Shown: one piece after another, positions 1 through 8,698 of the stretch
Numbering within the stretch: the first letter of the stretch is position 1
Layout: each line of letters starts with the position of its first letter
Source of the DNA: Gammaproteobacteria bacterium
GTDB lineage: Bacteria; Pseudomonadota; Gammaproteobacteria; GCA-001735895
Length of the DNA stretch: 34,278 bases
Assembly (NCBI GenBank): GCA_020354435.1
Contig: CP070646.1
Location: 1,770,292-1,804,569 of the forward strand
Reading direction: 5' to 3'
Translations under genes and position numbers: made by a program
Notes under the pieces: generated by a model
Database searches by the model: none
What the model saw: only the letters and a program-made list of their open reading frames with translations
Told to the model about the DNA's origin: nothing

Positions 1-647
1 GTTTCGATATTGCGGCTGTTTTCCATGACCTTTTCGACCTGGTTGTTGATTTCCTTGCCGATTTTTTCGACGCGCTTCCAGATCGGTGCCATGGAGTTGA
101 GAATTTTGTGGCGCTTGGAGGTTGCGTCGCGAAATTCCGACAGCGCTTTCTTTTCTCCGTCGACCGCCGATTTGTGTATCTCGGAAAGCATGTTTTCGAT
201 GATGCGGTCGGAGGTCGAACCCTGCGCCTTGCCGATGGCCTCGATCACCTCGCTCCAGCCAGGTGCCTGCGGCGAAACCTGCCCGCATTCGGAATAATCT
301 CGCTCCATCTGGCTGATGCTGTCGTCGAGCCTCAATTGCAGCTTCGGGTAGCCGGACAGGGCTTTGGTATTTGCCATGTCGATCTTGGAGAATTCCTGCA
401 GGATTTCACCCTGGATCTTGGCGACGCCAGACTCGAGCAGCACCTTCCGGTCTTTCTCGCGCATCGCTTCTGCGGTCTGTTTCATCCATGCCGCCAGCTT
501 GCGCAAGCCACCGGCGGTGGCGTCGGAAAAAGCCTGGATCATCTTGTGCACCGACTCCCTGGCAAAAAACAGGAAAATCATGCTGGCGGTAATCCAGACC
601 GCGATTGAAATGCCTGGCATTTCTGGTAAAAAGTATAAATTGTTCAT
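1..647 (-). CDS. Membrane-anchored coiled-coil protein, C-terminus outside the window
   Basis: An open frame runs leftward from an ATG at 647 and reaches the window edge without a stop, giving at least 215 residues. I chose this start because an AGGGA ribosome-binding sequence lies about 7 bases upstream. Residues about 12-28 form one hydrophobic segment (ISIAVWITASMIFLFFA). The rest is a charged, Lys/Glu-rich, probably helical region with heptad-like spacing, which suggests an inner-membrane anchor with a long cytoplasmic or periplasmic coiled coil. I do not recognise the family. It is divergent from the response regulator at 1100, so the intergenic region may control both. No function is assigned; the reading frame itself is well supported by continuous codon structure. 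Confidence 0.75.
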   Translation of the reverse strand, partial: MNNLYFLPEMPGISIAVWITASMIFLFFARESVHKMIQAFSDATAGGLRKLAAWMKQTAEAMREKDRKVLLESGVAKIQGEILQEFSKIDMANTKALSGYPKLQLRLDDSISQMERDYSECGQVSPQAPGWSEVIEAIGKAQGSTSDRIIENMLSEIHKSAVDGEKKALSEFRDATSKRHKILNSMAPIWKRVEKIGKEINNQVEKVMENSRNIE

Positions 648-708
648 GTCGGTTTCCCTCGTATAGTCAATCGTATCGAACCACAAGATGCCCATGGCGA
701 ATGACTCG

Positions 709-897
709 CTAGCGGCATATGCCCGCGCGCGTAGTAGATGCTGTTTTACCCGGTCTTTTCTTCAGCGCTCTATAGCGCAGATAAAAAACTCTCGTTCCCA
801 GGTTCCAGCCGTAACGGCGGGCGAGCATGCCGCTGTGCCAAGCAATAATTGCGATAGCTGTGGCGGTTGAGAAAAGTCTTGCCAGTTCGCCGAGCAT
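709..897 (-). CDS. Possible small membrane protein (62 aa)
   Basis: A short frame starts at ATG 897 with a TGAGG sequence about 9 bases upstream and stops 61 bases before the coiled-coil gene on the same strand. Residues about 8-25 are hydrophobic (LFSTATAIAIIAWHSGML) and the C-terminal half is strongly basic, as expected for a small single-pass protein with its tail in the cytoplasm. No family is recognised. A chance ORF is a real alternative: length and composition are the only support. Confidence 0.3.
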   Translation of the reverse strand: MLGELARLFSTATAIAIIAWHSGMLARRYGWNLGTRVFYLRYRALKKRPGKTASTTRAGICR

Positions 898-1099
898 CTA
901 AAAAACCTCATTTGTGGAACATGCTGAAAATGTAGGAAGCCGCTGTGAAAAATCGGTGAAAAATAGAAAATTTCGGCTAAATATTTGAAAATATGACTTT
1001 TATTGCTAAATATTTCACATTCTCGGGTACCCTTCTGCAGCCTCTGCAGGCCGCTATATACTTGAAGTTTATGGTTAGACTGCGCGACGAGAGCCGCTG
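898..1099. promoter_or_regulatory. Divergent control region with 11-bp direct repeats
   Basis: This 202-base AT-rich stretch separates the leftward genes from the rightward response regulator. It contains two perfect copies of GCTAAATATTT at 976-986 and 1005-1015 (29 bp apart) and two CTGCAG copies at 1035-1040 and 1044-1049. A TATATACT sequence near 1055-1062 could be a -10 element for the regulator gene, but no convincing -35 element is visible. The repeats could be binding sites for the response regulator they precede; that is inference. Confidence 0.35.
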
Positions 1100-1906
1100 A
1101 TGGCATCGATATTCTGGGTCGAGGATCAGTCGCACTGGATCAAGAAATTTTCCCCGGTGCTGGAACGTGAAGACTTCGACGGTAAACCGAATTCGTTGAC
1201 GATTTTGAATTTTGCCGAGGCCGCGCGGCAAAAAATTGCGCTTACCGACAAGGATTCACCGCCCGACGTGGCGCTGCTGGATGCGCGTATGAACGGCAAT
1301 GACCAGGCCGGTTTCACCGTTTCCACGGCATTACGCAAAAAGTGGCCGCGCCTGCCGATCATCTACCTGTCGGAACATAGCGGTACCGAGATCGAGCGTG
1401 AGGCACTGGAGCAGTTTTCGGCGCAGGATTTCATCGCCAAGCATCAGCACAACGTCGAACAGGTTTTGTGCTGGCGCATCAAGGCGGCTCTCAGGCAGGC
1501 ATCGCTCGATACTGACCTGACGGCTACCGTTAACGTTGTCAATAGCGGCGATCTGACTATCGATTTGAACACCTGGAACGTCTACTGGAAGGGACAAAGG
1601 CTGATGAATCCGAGCAATGCGCGTCGGCCGTTAGCGCCGACACCGCGTAAGTTGCTGCGCGAACTGGTTCAATCGTCACCGCGTCCGCTGACCGCGATAC
1701 AGATCGCCGACCGGCTTGATCTCGATCCGGAAAAATTTTCCTACGCCAGCTATCGCCAGCACATCAAAACCCTGCGGCGCGCCTTCGATGCGGTCGAGGA
1801 CGGTGAGGGCCGCTTCACCGAATTGTGCAACAATGGCGAAGGCATAGTGACCTTTGGCGACGAAGGTGCTTACCTGTGGAAACCGCCCGGCGGCAAGTCC
1901 GCATGA
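1100..1906 (+). CDS. Response regulator, divergent receiver plus OmpR-type winged helix
   Basis: This 268-residue protein has an N-terminal receiver domain: an acidic pair in WVEDQ near residue 8, a likely phospho-acceptor Asp61 in LLDARMNG, a conserved Ser in IYLSEHS and a Lys in DFIAKH. After a short linker comes a C-terminal winged helix of OmpR/PhoB type (about residues 150-262), with the pattern L-T-x-x-x-x-x-L-L and a recognition-helix region SYASYRQHIKTLRRAF. It should be a cytoplasmic DNA-binding transcription factor controlled by phosphorylation. Its stop overlaps the start of the following kinase gene (ATGA), so the two are probably translationally coupled partners. The receiver is unlike common regulators such as PhoB or CpxR, and the regulon cannot be told from sequence. 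The GCTAAATATTT repeats upstream are candidate autoregulatory sites. Confidence 0.85.
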   Translation: MASIFWVEDQSHWIKKFSPVLEREDFDGKPNSLTILNFAEAARQKIALTDKDSPPDVALLDARMNGNDQAGFTVSTALRKKWPRLPIIYLSEHSGTEIEREALEQFSAQDFIAKHQHNVEQVLCWRIKAALRQASLDTDLTATVNVVNSGDLTIDLNTWNVYWKGQRLMNPSNARRPLAPTPRKLLRELVQSSPRPLTAIQIADRLDLDPEKFSYASYRQHIKTLRRAFDAVEDGEGRFTELCNNGEGIVTFGDEGAYLWKPPGGKSA

Positions 1907-3414
1907 AACCTGCGCGTATTCACTATCCCTGGCTGAGCACGCTGGCTGCGATTACCTTTTTAGCCTGGCAATTCGCGCTGGCGAATGCCGCGTTGATCCC
2001 ACTCGATCGCTTGCCACCAGCGTTGCAGGGGCAACAGAATTTACCGGCCGCCGCCGCGTTGTTGCTGCTGCTGGTGATGTTCGATATCTGGCGATTCTTC
2101 AAGGCGAATCGTCGCTGTCGCGCCCAGCTGAAGCAGTACCAGGAACAGATTAGCGAACTGTTCGACTCCAAACGCGAGCTCGGCACGCGTGCCCGTACCT
2201 ATTCGGACCACGCCGACAAGCTGAAGATGTTCATCAGCGAACGCCTGCTGGAAACTATCGAATACGACGAAAAGTTCCTGCATTTCAAGAATATTGCCTC
2301 GGAAGTTCGCCATAACGGCGTTATCAGTTACGACAAGGCGCAAACCGCTTTGACACGGGCGCAGCAAAACTGCGATGCCGGCGAGAAACAACAGTATCGC
2401 GAGGCGGCCGAAGGGTTGCTCTACCTGTGGGATTTGCTCGATTTGTCGACCACCGACAATGTCGCGTTGCATGTCGCTAACCAGATATACGATTGCGAGG
2501 AACATTATTTCCAGGCGCAGCTCAACGAGGACACCGAACCGGCACCGTTCGAGCCCACCTTCATGATGAGCCACGCGTTACGGCGCGCGTTGTTGCCGAT
2601 CACCGACGATGCCGATGCTCTCGGTCTCAACCAGGGCTGGCCAAAACGCGGCAGTTACGTTGATGACAAGTTCAATATCCAGTTGCGTACCGACAGCGAA
2701 ATGCTGGGCAACGTGAATCACATGGTGTTGCTGATCGAAAACCTGGTTAACAATGCGCTGTTTTACTCGCAGCAAAAGGAGCATAAAAATCGTTACAGCC
2801 GGGTCGCGATTTCGCTGGCGCAGCGCGGCGGTGACGTCGAGTTCAGGGTTTACAACCGCGGTCCGCGTATCAAGGAGGACGAAAGAGACAAGATTTACCA
2901 GCTCGGATTTTCCTCGCGAAGGATTCGTGAACACCACGGCAAGGGTCTCGGGCTCTATTTCGTCAATGAAATCACCAAGGGATTCGAGGGCAGCATCGGT
3001 TTCAACAATATCGACAATCGCGAGGGTGGATTTACGCTCAGCGTGAAGCTGACCAATGGTGATGTATTCAGGCATGAATTCGAAATCATCGTTGCCAATG
3101 GCAGACCGAGAGTACTGGCCGGAGATGTCGAGGCGCAGAGCGGCAAGCGTCTTGAATGGTCGTACGAGGCGCCGATCGCGAGCATCGAGGCCAGCCCGCA
3201 GGCCAGCCGCAAACCGCAGCTAATTTCAGAATTGCGCGCCGGCGAGGACAGCATACACCTCGATGCCGCCGATTCACAGGTGCCGCGCTGGGTGCTCGAG
3301 GTCAAGAACCGCAAGCGTTCGTCGAAACTGGTGTTTACCCCACTGGACGTTCGCGGTGTCGAGTTCGTGGCCAGTTTCGAAACGGCCAGATCGAGGCTGG
3401 ATAATCAGGATTGA
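1903..3414 (+). CDS. Membrane histidine kinase, atypical, with extra C-terminal domain
   Basis: I place the start at ATG 1903, which overlaps the regulator's TGA, rather than at an upstream in-frame ATG (1825) lying inside that gene. The product has 503 residues. Two hydrophobic segments (about 10-31 and 48-66) are separated by a short loop, so little of the sensor can face the periplasm. A helical region follows, then a HATPase_c domain with N-box IENLVNNALFYS (near 280), a G1-like NRGPRI and G2 GKGLGLYFV (near 346). There is no textbook H-box. His127 and His137, in HFKNIASEVRHN, are the best phosphorylation candidates. About 130 residues after the ATPase domain match nothing I recognise. 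It probably phosphorylates the adjacent regulator. Its signal is unknown. Confidence 0.8.
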   Translation: MKPARIHYPWLSTLAAITFLAWQFALANAALIPLDRLPPALQGQQNLPAAAALLLLLVMFDIWRFFKANRRCRAQLKQYQEQISELFDSKRELGTRARTYSDHADKLKMFISERLLETIEYDEKFLHFKNIASEVRHNGVISYDKAQTALTRAQQNCDAGEKQQYREAAEGLLYLWDLLDLSTTDNVALHVANQIYDCEEHYFQAQLNEDTEPAPFEPTFMMSHALRRALLPITDDADALGLNQGWPKRGSYVDDKFNIQLRTDSEMLGNVNHMVLLIENLVNNALFYSQQKEHKNRYSRVAISLAQRGGDVEFRVYNRGPRIKEDERDKIYQLGFSSRRIREHHGKGLGLYFVNEITKGFEGSIGFNNIDNREGGFTLSVKLTNGDVFRHEFEIIVANGRPRVLAGDVEAQSGKRLEWSYEAPIASIEASPQASRKPQLISELRAGEDSIHLDAADSQVPRWVLEVKNRKRSSKLVFTPLDVRGVEFVASFETARSRLDNQD

Positions 3415-3433
3415 CGCCAGCATAATTGGCCGC

Positions 3434-4825
3434 ATGCATGAAGCTATCTACTGGTCCGCGAGCCGTATCGCACGTGAAATTCGTACCGCCAGGCTATCCT
3501 GTCGGCAAATCGCCGAGGCCTGTCTTGAGCGTATCGAACAGGTCAATCCGGAGATAAACGCGGTCGTTCAGCTTGTCCCCGAGCGCGCATTGCAAGAGGC
3601 GGATGTGCTCGACCGTCTTGCTGCCCAGGAACAGTTCAGGGGGCCGCTGCACGGGGTTCCGATCACGATCAAGGATTCGCTCGATACCGAGGGAATCGTC
3701 TCCACCGGGGGTACGCAGGGGCGCAGGCACCATGTTCCCGATCAGGATGCTTCGGTCGTGGCCCGGTTGCGCGCTGCCGGCGCGGTGCTGCTCGGCAAGA
3801 GCAATACGCCCGAGCTGACTTTCAGCGGCGAAACCAATAATCCGATCTATGGCCGCACCCGCAATCCCTACGACCTCGAGCGTAGTCCGGGCGGCAGCAG
3901 CGGCGGCTCGGCAGCGGTCATCGCCTGCGGCGGTTCGGCACTGGAACTTGGATCGGATACCGGAGGCAGTATTCGCGAACCGGCCCATCTGTGCGGTATC
4001 GCAGGCATCAAGCCAACCTCGGGGCGCACACCGCGGAGTGGACATATCGTGCCCTACGGCGGTGGTGTGCTGGATAGCCTGACGCAAATCGGACCGATGG
4101 CGCGCTTCGTCGAAGACCTCGTGCTGGCTTTGCCGCTGATCTGCGGTCCCGATGGCCGCGACCCCGCCGTCGTACCCGTAGCCGTTAAAGACCCGCACGA
4201 GGTTGACGTATCGCAATTACGCATTGCCTGGTTTGATGACAATGGCGTTACCACGCCGGCTGACGATATTCGGCGAGTCGTCGGCGCAACCGCAAAAGCG
4301 CTACGCGCCGAAGGCTTTAAGCTGAAACAGAAAGTGCTGCCGCAAACCAGGCAACTGGTAAGCCTGACCTCCGAGTTTCGCGAAATGACCAACGCGGGTT
4401 TCATCCAGCGGCTGCTCGAGCGTTATGGCACCGAGCAGCCGTCGCCTGAGTTACACGGTTATTTGACTGAAACGGGCGTTGCCAACGCCAACCATGTCGA
4501 CCCGGCGTTGCTCGAGACCATCGACGAAGTACGCAGCCAGGCGCTGGGCTTTTTTGCCGACCACGACGTGATCCTGTGCCCGGCCTCGTTTGCCATCGCG
4601 CGTCCACACGGTGCCTCGCACAATGACAGCTTCGACGACTGGAGTTATATCCAGATTTACAACCTGCTCGGTTGGCCCGGGGTCTCGGTGCGTGCCGGTG
4701 TAAGCGCCGAGGGTCTGCCGGTTGGCGTGCAGCTGATCGCCGCGCCATGGCGCGAAGACATCGCGCTGGCTTTGGCCCTGCAGGTGGAAAGACTGATGGG
4801 TGGTTACCAGTCCCCGCCGCTGTAG
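3434..4825 (+). CDS. Amidase-signature family hydrolase
   Basis: The protein has 463 residues from ATG 3434 (MHEAIYW). A longer in-frame start at 3263 lies inside the kinase gene and is unlikely. The amidase-signature fold is clear: catalytic Lys80 in ITIKDS, the glycine/serine loop PGGSSGGSAA with cis-Ser155, and nucleophile Ser179 in DTGGSIREPA. These positions sit one residue from the GatA triad. The C-terminal LLGWPGVSVRAG and GLPVGVQLIA segments are also typical. Such enzymes hydrolyse carboxylic amides in the cytoplasm. Because it stands alone without gatB or gatC, it is more likely a general or aryl/alkyl amidase than the tRNA-dependent amidotransferase subunit; the substrate is not predictable. 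It lies 19 bases after the kinase and ends exactly where the convergent yibQ-type gene ends. Confidence 0.9.
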   Translation: MHEAIYWSASRIAREIRTARLSCRQIAEACLERIEQVNPEINAVVQLVPERALQEADVLDRLAAQEQFRGPLHGVPITIKDSLDTEGIVSTGGTQGRRHHVPDQDASVVARLRAAGAVLLGKSNTPELTFSGETNNPIYGRTRNPYDLERSPGGSSGGSAAVIACGGSALELGSDTGGSIREPAHLCGIAGIKPTSGRTPRSGHIVPYGGGVLDSLTQIGPMARFVEDLVLALPLICGPDGRDPAVVPVAVKDPHEVDVSQLRIAWFDDNGVTTPADDIRRVVGATAKALRAEGFKLKQKVLPQTRQLVSLTSEFREMTNAGFIQRLLERYGTEQPSPELHGYLTETGVANANHVDPALLETIDEVRSQALGFFADHDVILCPASFAIARPHGASHNDSFDDWSYIQIYNLLGWPGVSVRAGVSAEGLPVGVQLIAAPWREDIALALALQVERLMGGYQSPPL

Positions 4826-5620
4826 TTACAGCGGGCGCGGCATTGGCAGGCGAGAATGCTGTTGTTGAACCGTGGTGCTGGCAGGCCGGTTTTTGCGCTC
4901 ATCGATCAGGCGCGAGACACGCAGGAATCTGAAATCGAAATGGGCCGCGGTCAGGTTTTCCCGCAGCACCTGCAGTGTATTCGGAAAAGGGTGACCGATG
5001 GCGATTGCAGAACCGCGTTCACGCGCCTTGGTTAGCCAGATGTTGTACTGCAAGCGTATTGATTCCAGGTTGGTTTCGTTGTCTAGAAAGATATCGCGCG
5101 AGACTGAATTGAGGCCGGATTCCAGCGCCTGCGCGTGGGCAACGCTGCGCGGTGAAGTACGGCTGTCCAGAAAGTAGAGCTGTGGATTGTAACTGCGGAT
5201 GCTGTCCATCACCGGGCGCATGAAAAAATCGAACTCGGTCAAATGGCTGCCCATGTGATTGTTGACGCCACGAATAAAAGGAATCTGATCCAGTAGCGAA
5301 TGCACGTTGGCGGTGAGTTGATCCTCGTCCATCGCCTCGTTGAGCGCATTCGGTTCGTGCGCCGTCCGCGAGCTGATCGATTGCATCGGCAGATGCAAAA
5401 TAACTTCCTTGTTATTGCCGTGCGCATGCTCGGCCAGCCGACGACTATAGGCTGCGCCTGGCAGGATTGCGTAAGTATGATCGCCGTCGAGATCGATCGC
5501 GGCCAGGCCGTTTTCCAGCGAGTATCCGAGATCGTCGATCACCAGCGACAGCACTGGCCGCTGGTCGGCCGCCGCGCCGGTGACGGTCAGCGCCAGCAGG
5601 AGCAACCAGGATCGAATCAT
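4826..5620 (-). CDS. yibQ: Divergent polysaccharide deacetylase (YibQ family)
   Basis: This 264-residue protein begins with a cleavable signal peptide (about residues 1-18), so it acts in the periplasm. The core matches the divergent polysaccharide deacetylase family: LVIDDLGY near the N-terminus, ILPGAAYS, LHLPMQS, NNHMGSHL, LYFLDSRT, DIFLDNE and a final AIGHPFPNT. These segments line a NodB-like barrel, although activity has seldom been shown for this family. It lies 11 bases after ctpA on the same strand, in the order envC-ctpA-yibQ, which is conserved in Gammaproteobacteria and points to a role in envelope or cell-division peptidoglycan remodelling. Confidence 0.92.
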   Translation of the reverse strand: MIRSWLLLLALTVTGAAADQRPVLSLVIDDLGYSLENGLAAIDLDGDHTYAILPGAAYSRRLAEHAHGNNKEVILHLPMQSISSRTAHEPNALNEAMDEDQLTANVHSLLDQIPFIRGVNNHMGSHLTEFDFFMRPVMDSIRSYNPQLYFLDSRTSPRSVAHAQALESGLNSVSRDIFLDNETNLESIRLQYNIWLTKARERGSAIAIGHPFPNTLQVLRENLTAAHFDFRFLRVSRLIDERKNRPASTTVQQQHSRLPMPRPL

Positions 5621-5631
5621 GGAGGCCCGGA

Positions 5632-6936
5632 TTAGCCTTTATTGAAACCGTTGAGGATGGTCAATCCCTTCAGCAGGTTAAGCGCCTCATACAGCTGAAA
5701 ATCGCTGTTTGCCAGCGCTTCACTGTCACTCTTTTCATCCTTGTCGGCATCGGTTTCACCATTCGGATTGCTCAGGCGCCCATCGAGATCGCTTTCGGAA
5801 TAGCTTTCACGCGCCTTTTCATCTTTCTCCGACAACCTGACGGTAGACAGCGTGATATCCGGTTCGATTCCGCGGGCCTGAATGGAACGCCCGTTCGGGG
5901 TAAAGTAGCGCGCGGTGGTCAGTTTTACCGCCGAACCATTACGCAGCTCCTGGATGGTTTGAACCGAACCCTTGCCGAATGACTTGGTGCCCATGATGAT
6001 GCCGCGCTTGTGGTCCTGCACCGCGCCTGCGACGATTTCGGAAGCCGAAGCCGAGCCGCCGTTGATCAGCACCACAAGCGGCGCACCGTTCAGGCTGTCA
6101 CCCGGAGTGGCCACGTAGCGATGGCTGGAATCGTCCAGCCGGCCTTCGGTGTAAACGATCAGCCCATCGTCGATGAAAGCATCCGAAACGCCGACCGCGC
6201 CGTTCAGCACGCCGCCCGGGTTATTGCGCAAATCGAGCACCAGGCCATCTAGACGTTGTTCCTTTTGCAGGTCGGAAATTGCCTTTAGCAGATCGGTTGT
6301 GGTGCGCGACTGGAAATTGGTGATGCGGATATAACCGTAACCCGGCTCGAGCATACGATTCTTGACGCTCTTTACGCGAATAATCTCGCGCGTAATGTTA
6401 ATCACCAGCGGTTTGGGTTCGCCTTCACGCACGATGGTCAGATCGATACTGGTATTAGGCTGACCGCGCATGATTTTGACCGCCTCGTTCAGCGTCATGC
6501 CCTTGACCGATTTGTCATCCAGCTTGATGATCAGGTCGCTGGCCTTGATGCCGGCACGTGATGCCGGGGTGTCGTCGATCGGGGAAATGACCTTGACGAA
6601 GCCGTTCTCCATGCCGACCTCGATGCCGAGACCGCCGAACTGGCCGGTGGTGCCGATTTTGAGATCGCTGAATTCGCTGCTGTTGAGGAACGATGAATGC
6701 GGATCCAGGCCGTTAAGCATGCCGCGGATCGCGTCCTCGATCAGTTTTTTATCGTCGACGGGCTCGACATAATCGGACTTGACCTTGGAAAAAACCTCGG
6801 TAAATGACTGCAGGTCCTCGAACGGGATTTGTTTTTCATCATCCTTAAGTGCGTAAACACTGTGACCTACCGCCAGCGATAGTCCCAGCATTATTCCACT
6901 CAAAAACCAGGTGGAAGTTCGCAGATTTTGTAACAT
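5632..6936 (-). CDS. ctpA: Carboxyl-terminal processing protease (S41A, CtpA type)
   Basis: This 434-residue protein has an N-terminal signal or anchor (about residues 10-29), a PDZ domain (about 85-170, with GGLGIEVG and SRAGIKASDLI), and an S41 peptidase domain. The catalytic dyad is visible: nucleophile Ser297 in SASASEIVAG and Lys322 in SFGKGS, 25 residues apart as in the family. LDLRNNPGG is also present. It cleaves periplasmic proteins near their C-termini; in other bacteria relatives control peptidoglycan hydrolases and lipoproteins. A GGAG ribosome-binding site sits close before the start. It lies 155 bases after envC and 11 before yibQ. The C-terminal tail of about 50 residues is highly charged. 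Confidence 0.95.
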   Translation of the reverse strand: MLQNLRTSTWFLSGIMLGLSLAVGHSVYALKDDEKQIPFEDLQSFTEVFSKVKSDYVEPVDDKKLIEDAIRGMLNGLDPHSSFLNSSEFSDLKIGTTGQFGGLGIEVGMENGFVKVISPIDDTPASRAGIKASDLIIKLDDKSVKGMTLNEAVKIMRGQPNTSIDLTIVREGEPKPLVINITREIIRVKSVKNRMLEPGYGYIRITNFQSRTTTDLLKAISDLQKEQRLDGLVLDLRNNPGGVLNGAVGVSDAFIDDGLIVYTEGRLDDSSHRYVATPGDSLNGAPLVVLINGGSASASEIVAGAVQDHKRGIIMGTKSFGKGSVQTIQELRNGSAVKLTTARYFTPNGRSIQARGIEPDITLSTVRLSEKDEKARESYSESDLDGRLSNPNGETDADKDEKSDSEALANSDFQLYEALNLLKGLTILNGFNKG

Positions 6937-7091
6937 TGGATTCTCCGATATAACGCGCTGGCTGTAAGCCTGACTAGCTATTGTAGACCAGATAAGGCTC
7001 TATTAGTTGTAAACAGTTCAAAAGATAGGGCCTTGAACGGGAAATTCTACGGCAAAGTGCGATATTTTGCAGGTATATTGGACTTTCATCA

Positions 7092-8270
7092 TCAACCCGA
7101 GGCAAATTTATTGCTCGATTTGCACCAGCCGGTAGGATTCTGCGGCCTTCCTTTCTTGCGAATCTCGAAGTAAAGCCCGGGTTTTTTTTGTCCGCCGCTG
7201 TTACCGATAATGCTGATTACGTCACCGGTCTCGACCCACTCGCCGGCTGTTTTGAACAGTGACTCGTTATGACCGTATAGTGACAGGTAAGAATTACCGT
7301 GATCGATGATGATGAGGTTGCCCATGCCGCGCAGCCAGTCGGCAAAGGCAACTCGACCGTGCGAAACTGCCTGCACCTGGCTGCCACCGGGGGCCTCGAT
7401 CATAACACCCTGCCAACGCAGGTTGGACAGGGGCTTGTTGCGACCAAACAGCTTTTTCAACTTGCCTTTGACCGGCCAGGCCAGCTTGCCTTTCAATTCG
7501 GCGAAAGCCTTGCGCGAAATTTCATTTTCCGGCGCCGCGTCAAATATTTCCTGTATCGAGTCGATCAGGTTTTGTAATTGCACGGCCTCGTCCTCTAGCC
7601 GGGAAAGATTGCCGCCCTGTTTTTTTAGCTGCTTGTCCAGCGATGCAATAATCGATTTACGCTTGCCCCGATCCTGGTCGAGTTGCTGTTTTTCGCGATT
7701 TAACAATTCCTGGTTCTGTTCCAGCTCTTCACGCGCCTGCTGGATCAGATTTTCAGTCTGGATTATCTTGTCGATGCTGTCTTGCACTTCGTTGATCAGG
7801 TCGACCCGCGCATTGGAAAAATACTGGTAATAAACCAGGTTGCGTTGCAGCATTTGCGGATCCTGCTGTGAAAACAGCAGCTTTACCTTTTCCTCACGCC
7901 CCAGCGTAAACGCGGCGTAGACCTGTTCGGCGAGGTAGTCGTTTTCGCGGCTCAGCTGGCGCTGGTGCTGCAGGCGGATATCTCGCAATTTGGCAAGTTC
8001 CGATTTTTTAGCGATGATTTTCTTGTCAATGCCGCGAATTTTCTGGTTGAGCTTGCCAATCTTGCGTTCGATCGATTTAAGCTGCTTGATATATTGCGAC
8101 TTGCTGTCTTCCTTGACGTCGATGGCTTTTTTCAGCTTATCAATCTTGCCGAGCAGCGTTTGCAGCTGTTTTTCCTTCGCACTGCGGTCATCGGCCATTA
8201 GCGGTAACGTGAACAAAGCCCCCGCCAGCATCACGAACAAGAGTAATCTAGGCAGTGGCGAAGTGGACAT
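7092..8270 (-). CDS. envC: EnvC-type murein hydrolase activator
   Basis: This 392-residue protein has a signal peptide (about 1-26), a long coiled coil (about 28-250, Lys/Glu/Gln-rich heptads) and a C-terminal LytM/M23 domain. The LytM domain lacks zinc ligands: the first site reads GVMIEAP in place of the usual His-x-x-x-Asp, and the last reads LYFEIR in place of HLHFEIR, while YGHN remains. This is the degenerate state known for EnvC, which activates the amidases AmiA/AmiB at the septum under FtsEX control and does not cut peptidoglycan itself. It is the first gene of the leftward envC-ctpA-yibQ group and is divergent from the ArsR-type gene, with 61 bases between them. Confidence 0.93.
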   Translation of the reverse strand: MSTSPLPRLLLFVMLAGALFTLPLMADDRSAKEKQLQTLLGKIDKLKKAIDVKEDSKSQYIKQLKSIERKIGKLNQKIRGIDKKIIAKKSELAKLRDIRLQHQRQLSRENDYLAEQVYAAFTLGREEKVKLLFSQQDPQMLQRNLVYYQYFSNARVDLINEVQDSIDKIIQTENLIQQAREELEQNQELLNREKQQLDQDRGKRKSIIASLDKQLKKQGGNLSRLEDEAVQLQNLIDSIQEIFDAAPENEISRKAFAELKGKLAWPVKGKLKKLFGRNKPLSNLRWQGVMIEAPGGSQVQAVSHGRVAFADWLRGMGNLIIIDHGNSYLSLYGHNESLFKTAGEWVETGDVISIIGNSGGQKKPGLYFEIRKKGRPQNPTGWCKSSNKFASG

Positions 8271-8331
8271 AACGCCGGCTTTTGTTCATAATCATTCCCT
8301 AATATTAACGTTTGGTAATACTCTTAAGCAA

Positions 8332-8664
8332 ATGGAAAATGATACGCATGACATCGTCGATAGCGAGCAGTTGCTGGCGCATGCCGCTGACATCGAAGTT
8401 GCCTCGCGTTCGCTAAAGGCGATGTCTCATCCGCTGCGGCTCAAAATCCTCTGCACCCTGGGTAATCGTGAAGTCTGTGTCCAGGGAATCGTCGACAATG
8501 TCGGCACCTCCCAAAGTAATATCTCGCAACACCTCGCCATTTTACGCGATAAAGGTATACTGTCGTCCCGCAAGGATGCGAACAAGGTTTATTATCGGGT
8601 CGGTGACGAGCGAACCCTGCGTCTGATCGGAATGATGCAGGAAGTGTTCTGTTCAACCGACTAA
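8332..8664 (+). CDS. ArsR-family regulator with a BigR/SqrR-like cysteine pair
   Basis: I chose ATG 8332 (110 residues). A longer frame back to 7990 would run through the envC gene. The winged helix is clear: MSHPLRLKILCTL at about 31-43, and recognition helix TSQSNISQHLAILRDKGIL at 59-77, followed by the wing NKVYYRV. Cys41 (in ILCTL) and Cys107 (in EVFCSTD) are 66 residues apart and fall at the positions I recall for the redox pair of the persulfide sensors SqrR and BigR. The metal motif ELCVCDL is only partly present (EVCVQGI, Cys49). It is therefore more likely a sulfide/persulfide-responsive repressor than an arsenic sensor. The next gene, 34 bases downstream, is a rhodanese, which fits. 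It is divergent from envC. Confidence 0.88.
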   Translation: MENDTHDIVDSEQLLAHAADIEVASRSLKAMSHPLRLKILCTLGNREVCVQGIVDNVGTSQSNISQHLAILRDKGILSSRKDANKVYYRVGDERTLRLIGMMQEVFCSTD

Positions 8665-8698
8665 CAACTTTCTGTATCAAGATCCCAGATCCCGATTA

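Noticed and set aside
1100..3414. Assignment of the two-component pair to the dedicated sortase system (PdsR/PdsS)
   Set aside because: No sortase gene is visible and the receiver and kinase motifs do not match what I recall of those families.
7990..8331. N-terminal extension of the ArsR-type gene
   Set aside because: It would overlap the start of envC by about 280 bases and adds a Ser/Leu-rich shadow sequence; the ATG at 8332 gives the family's normal length.
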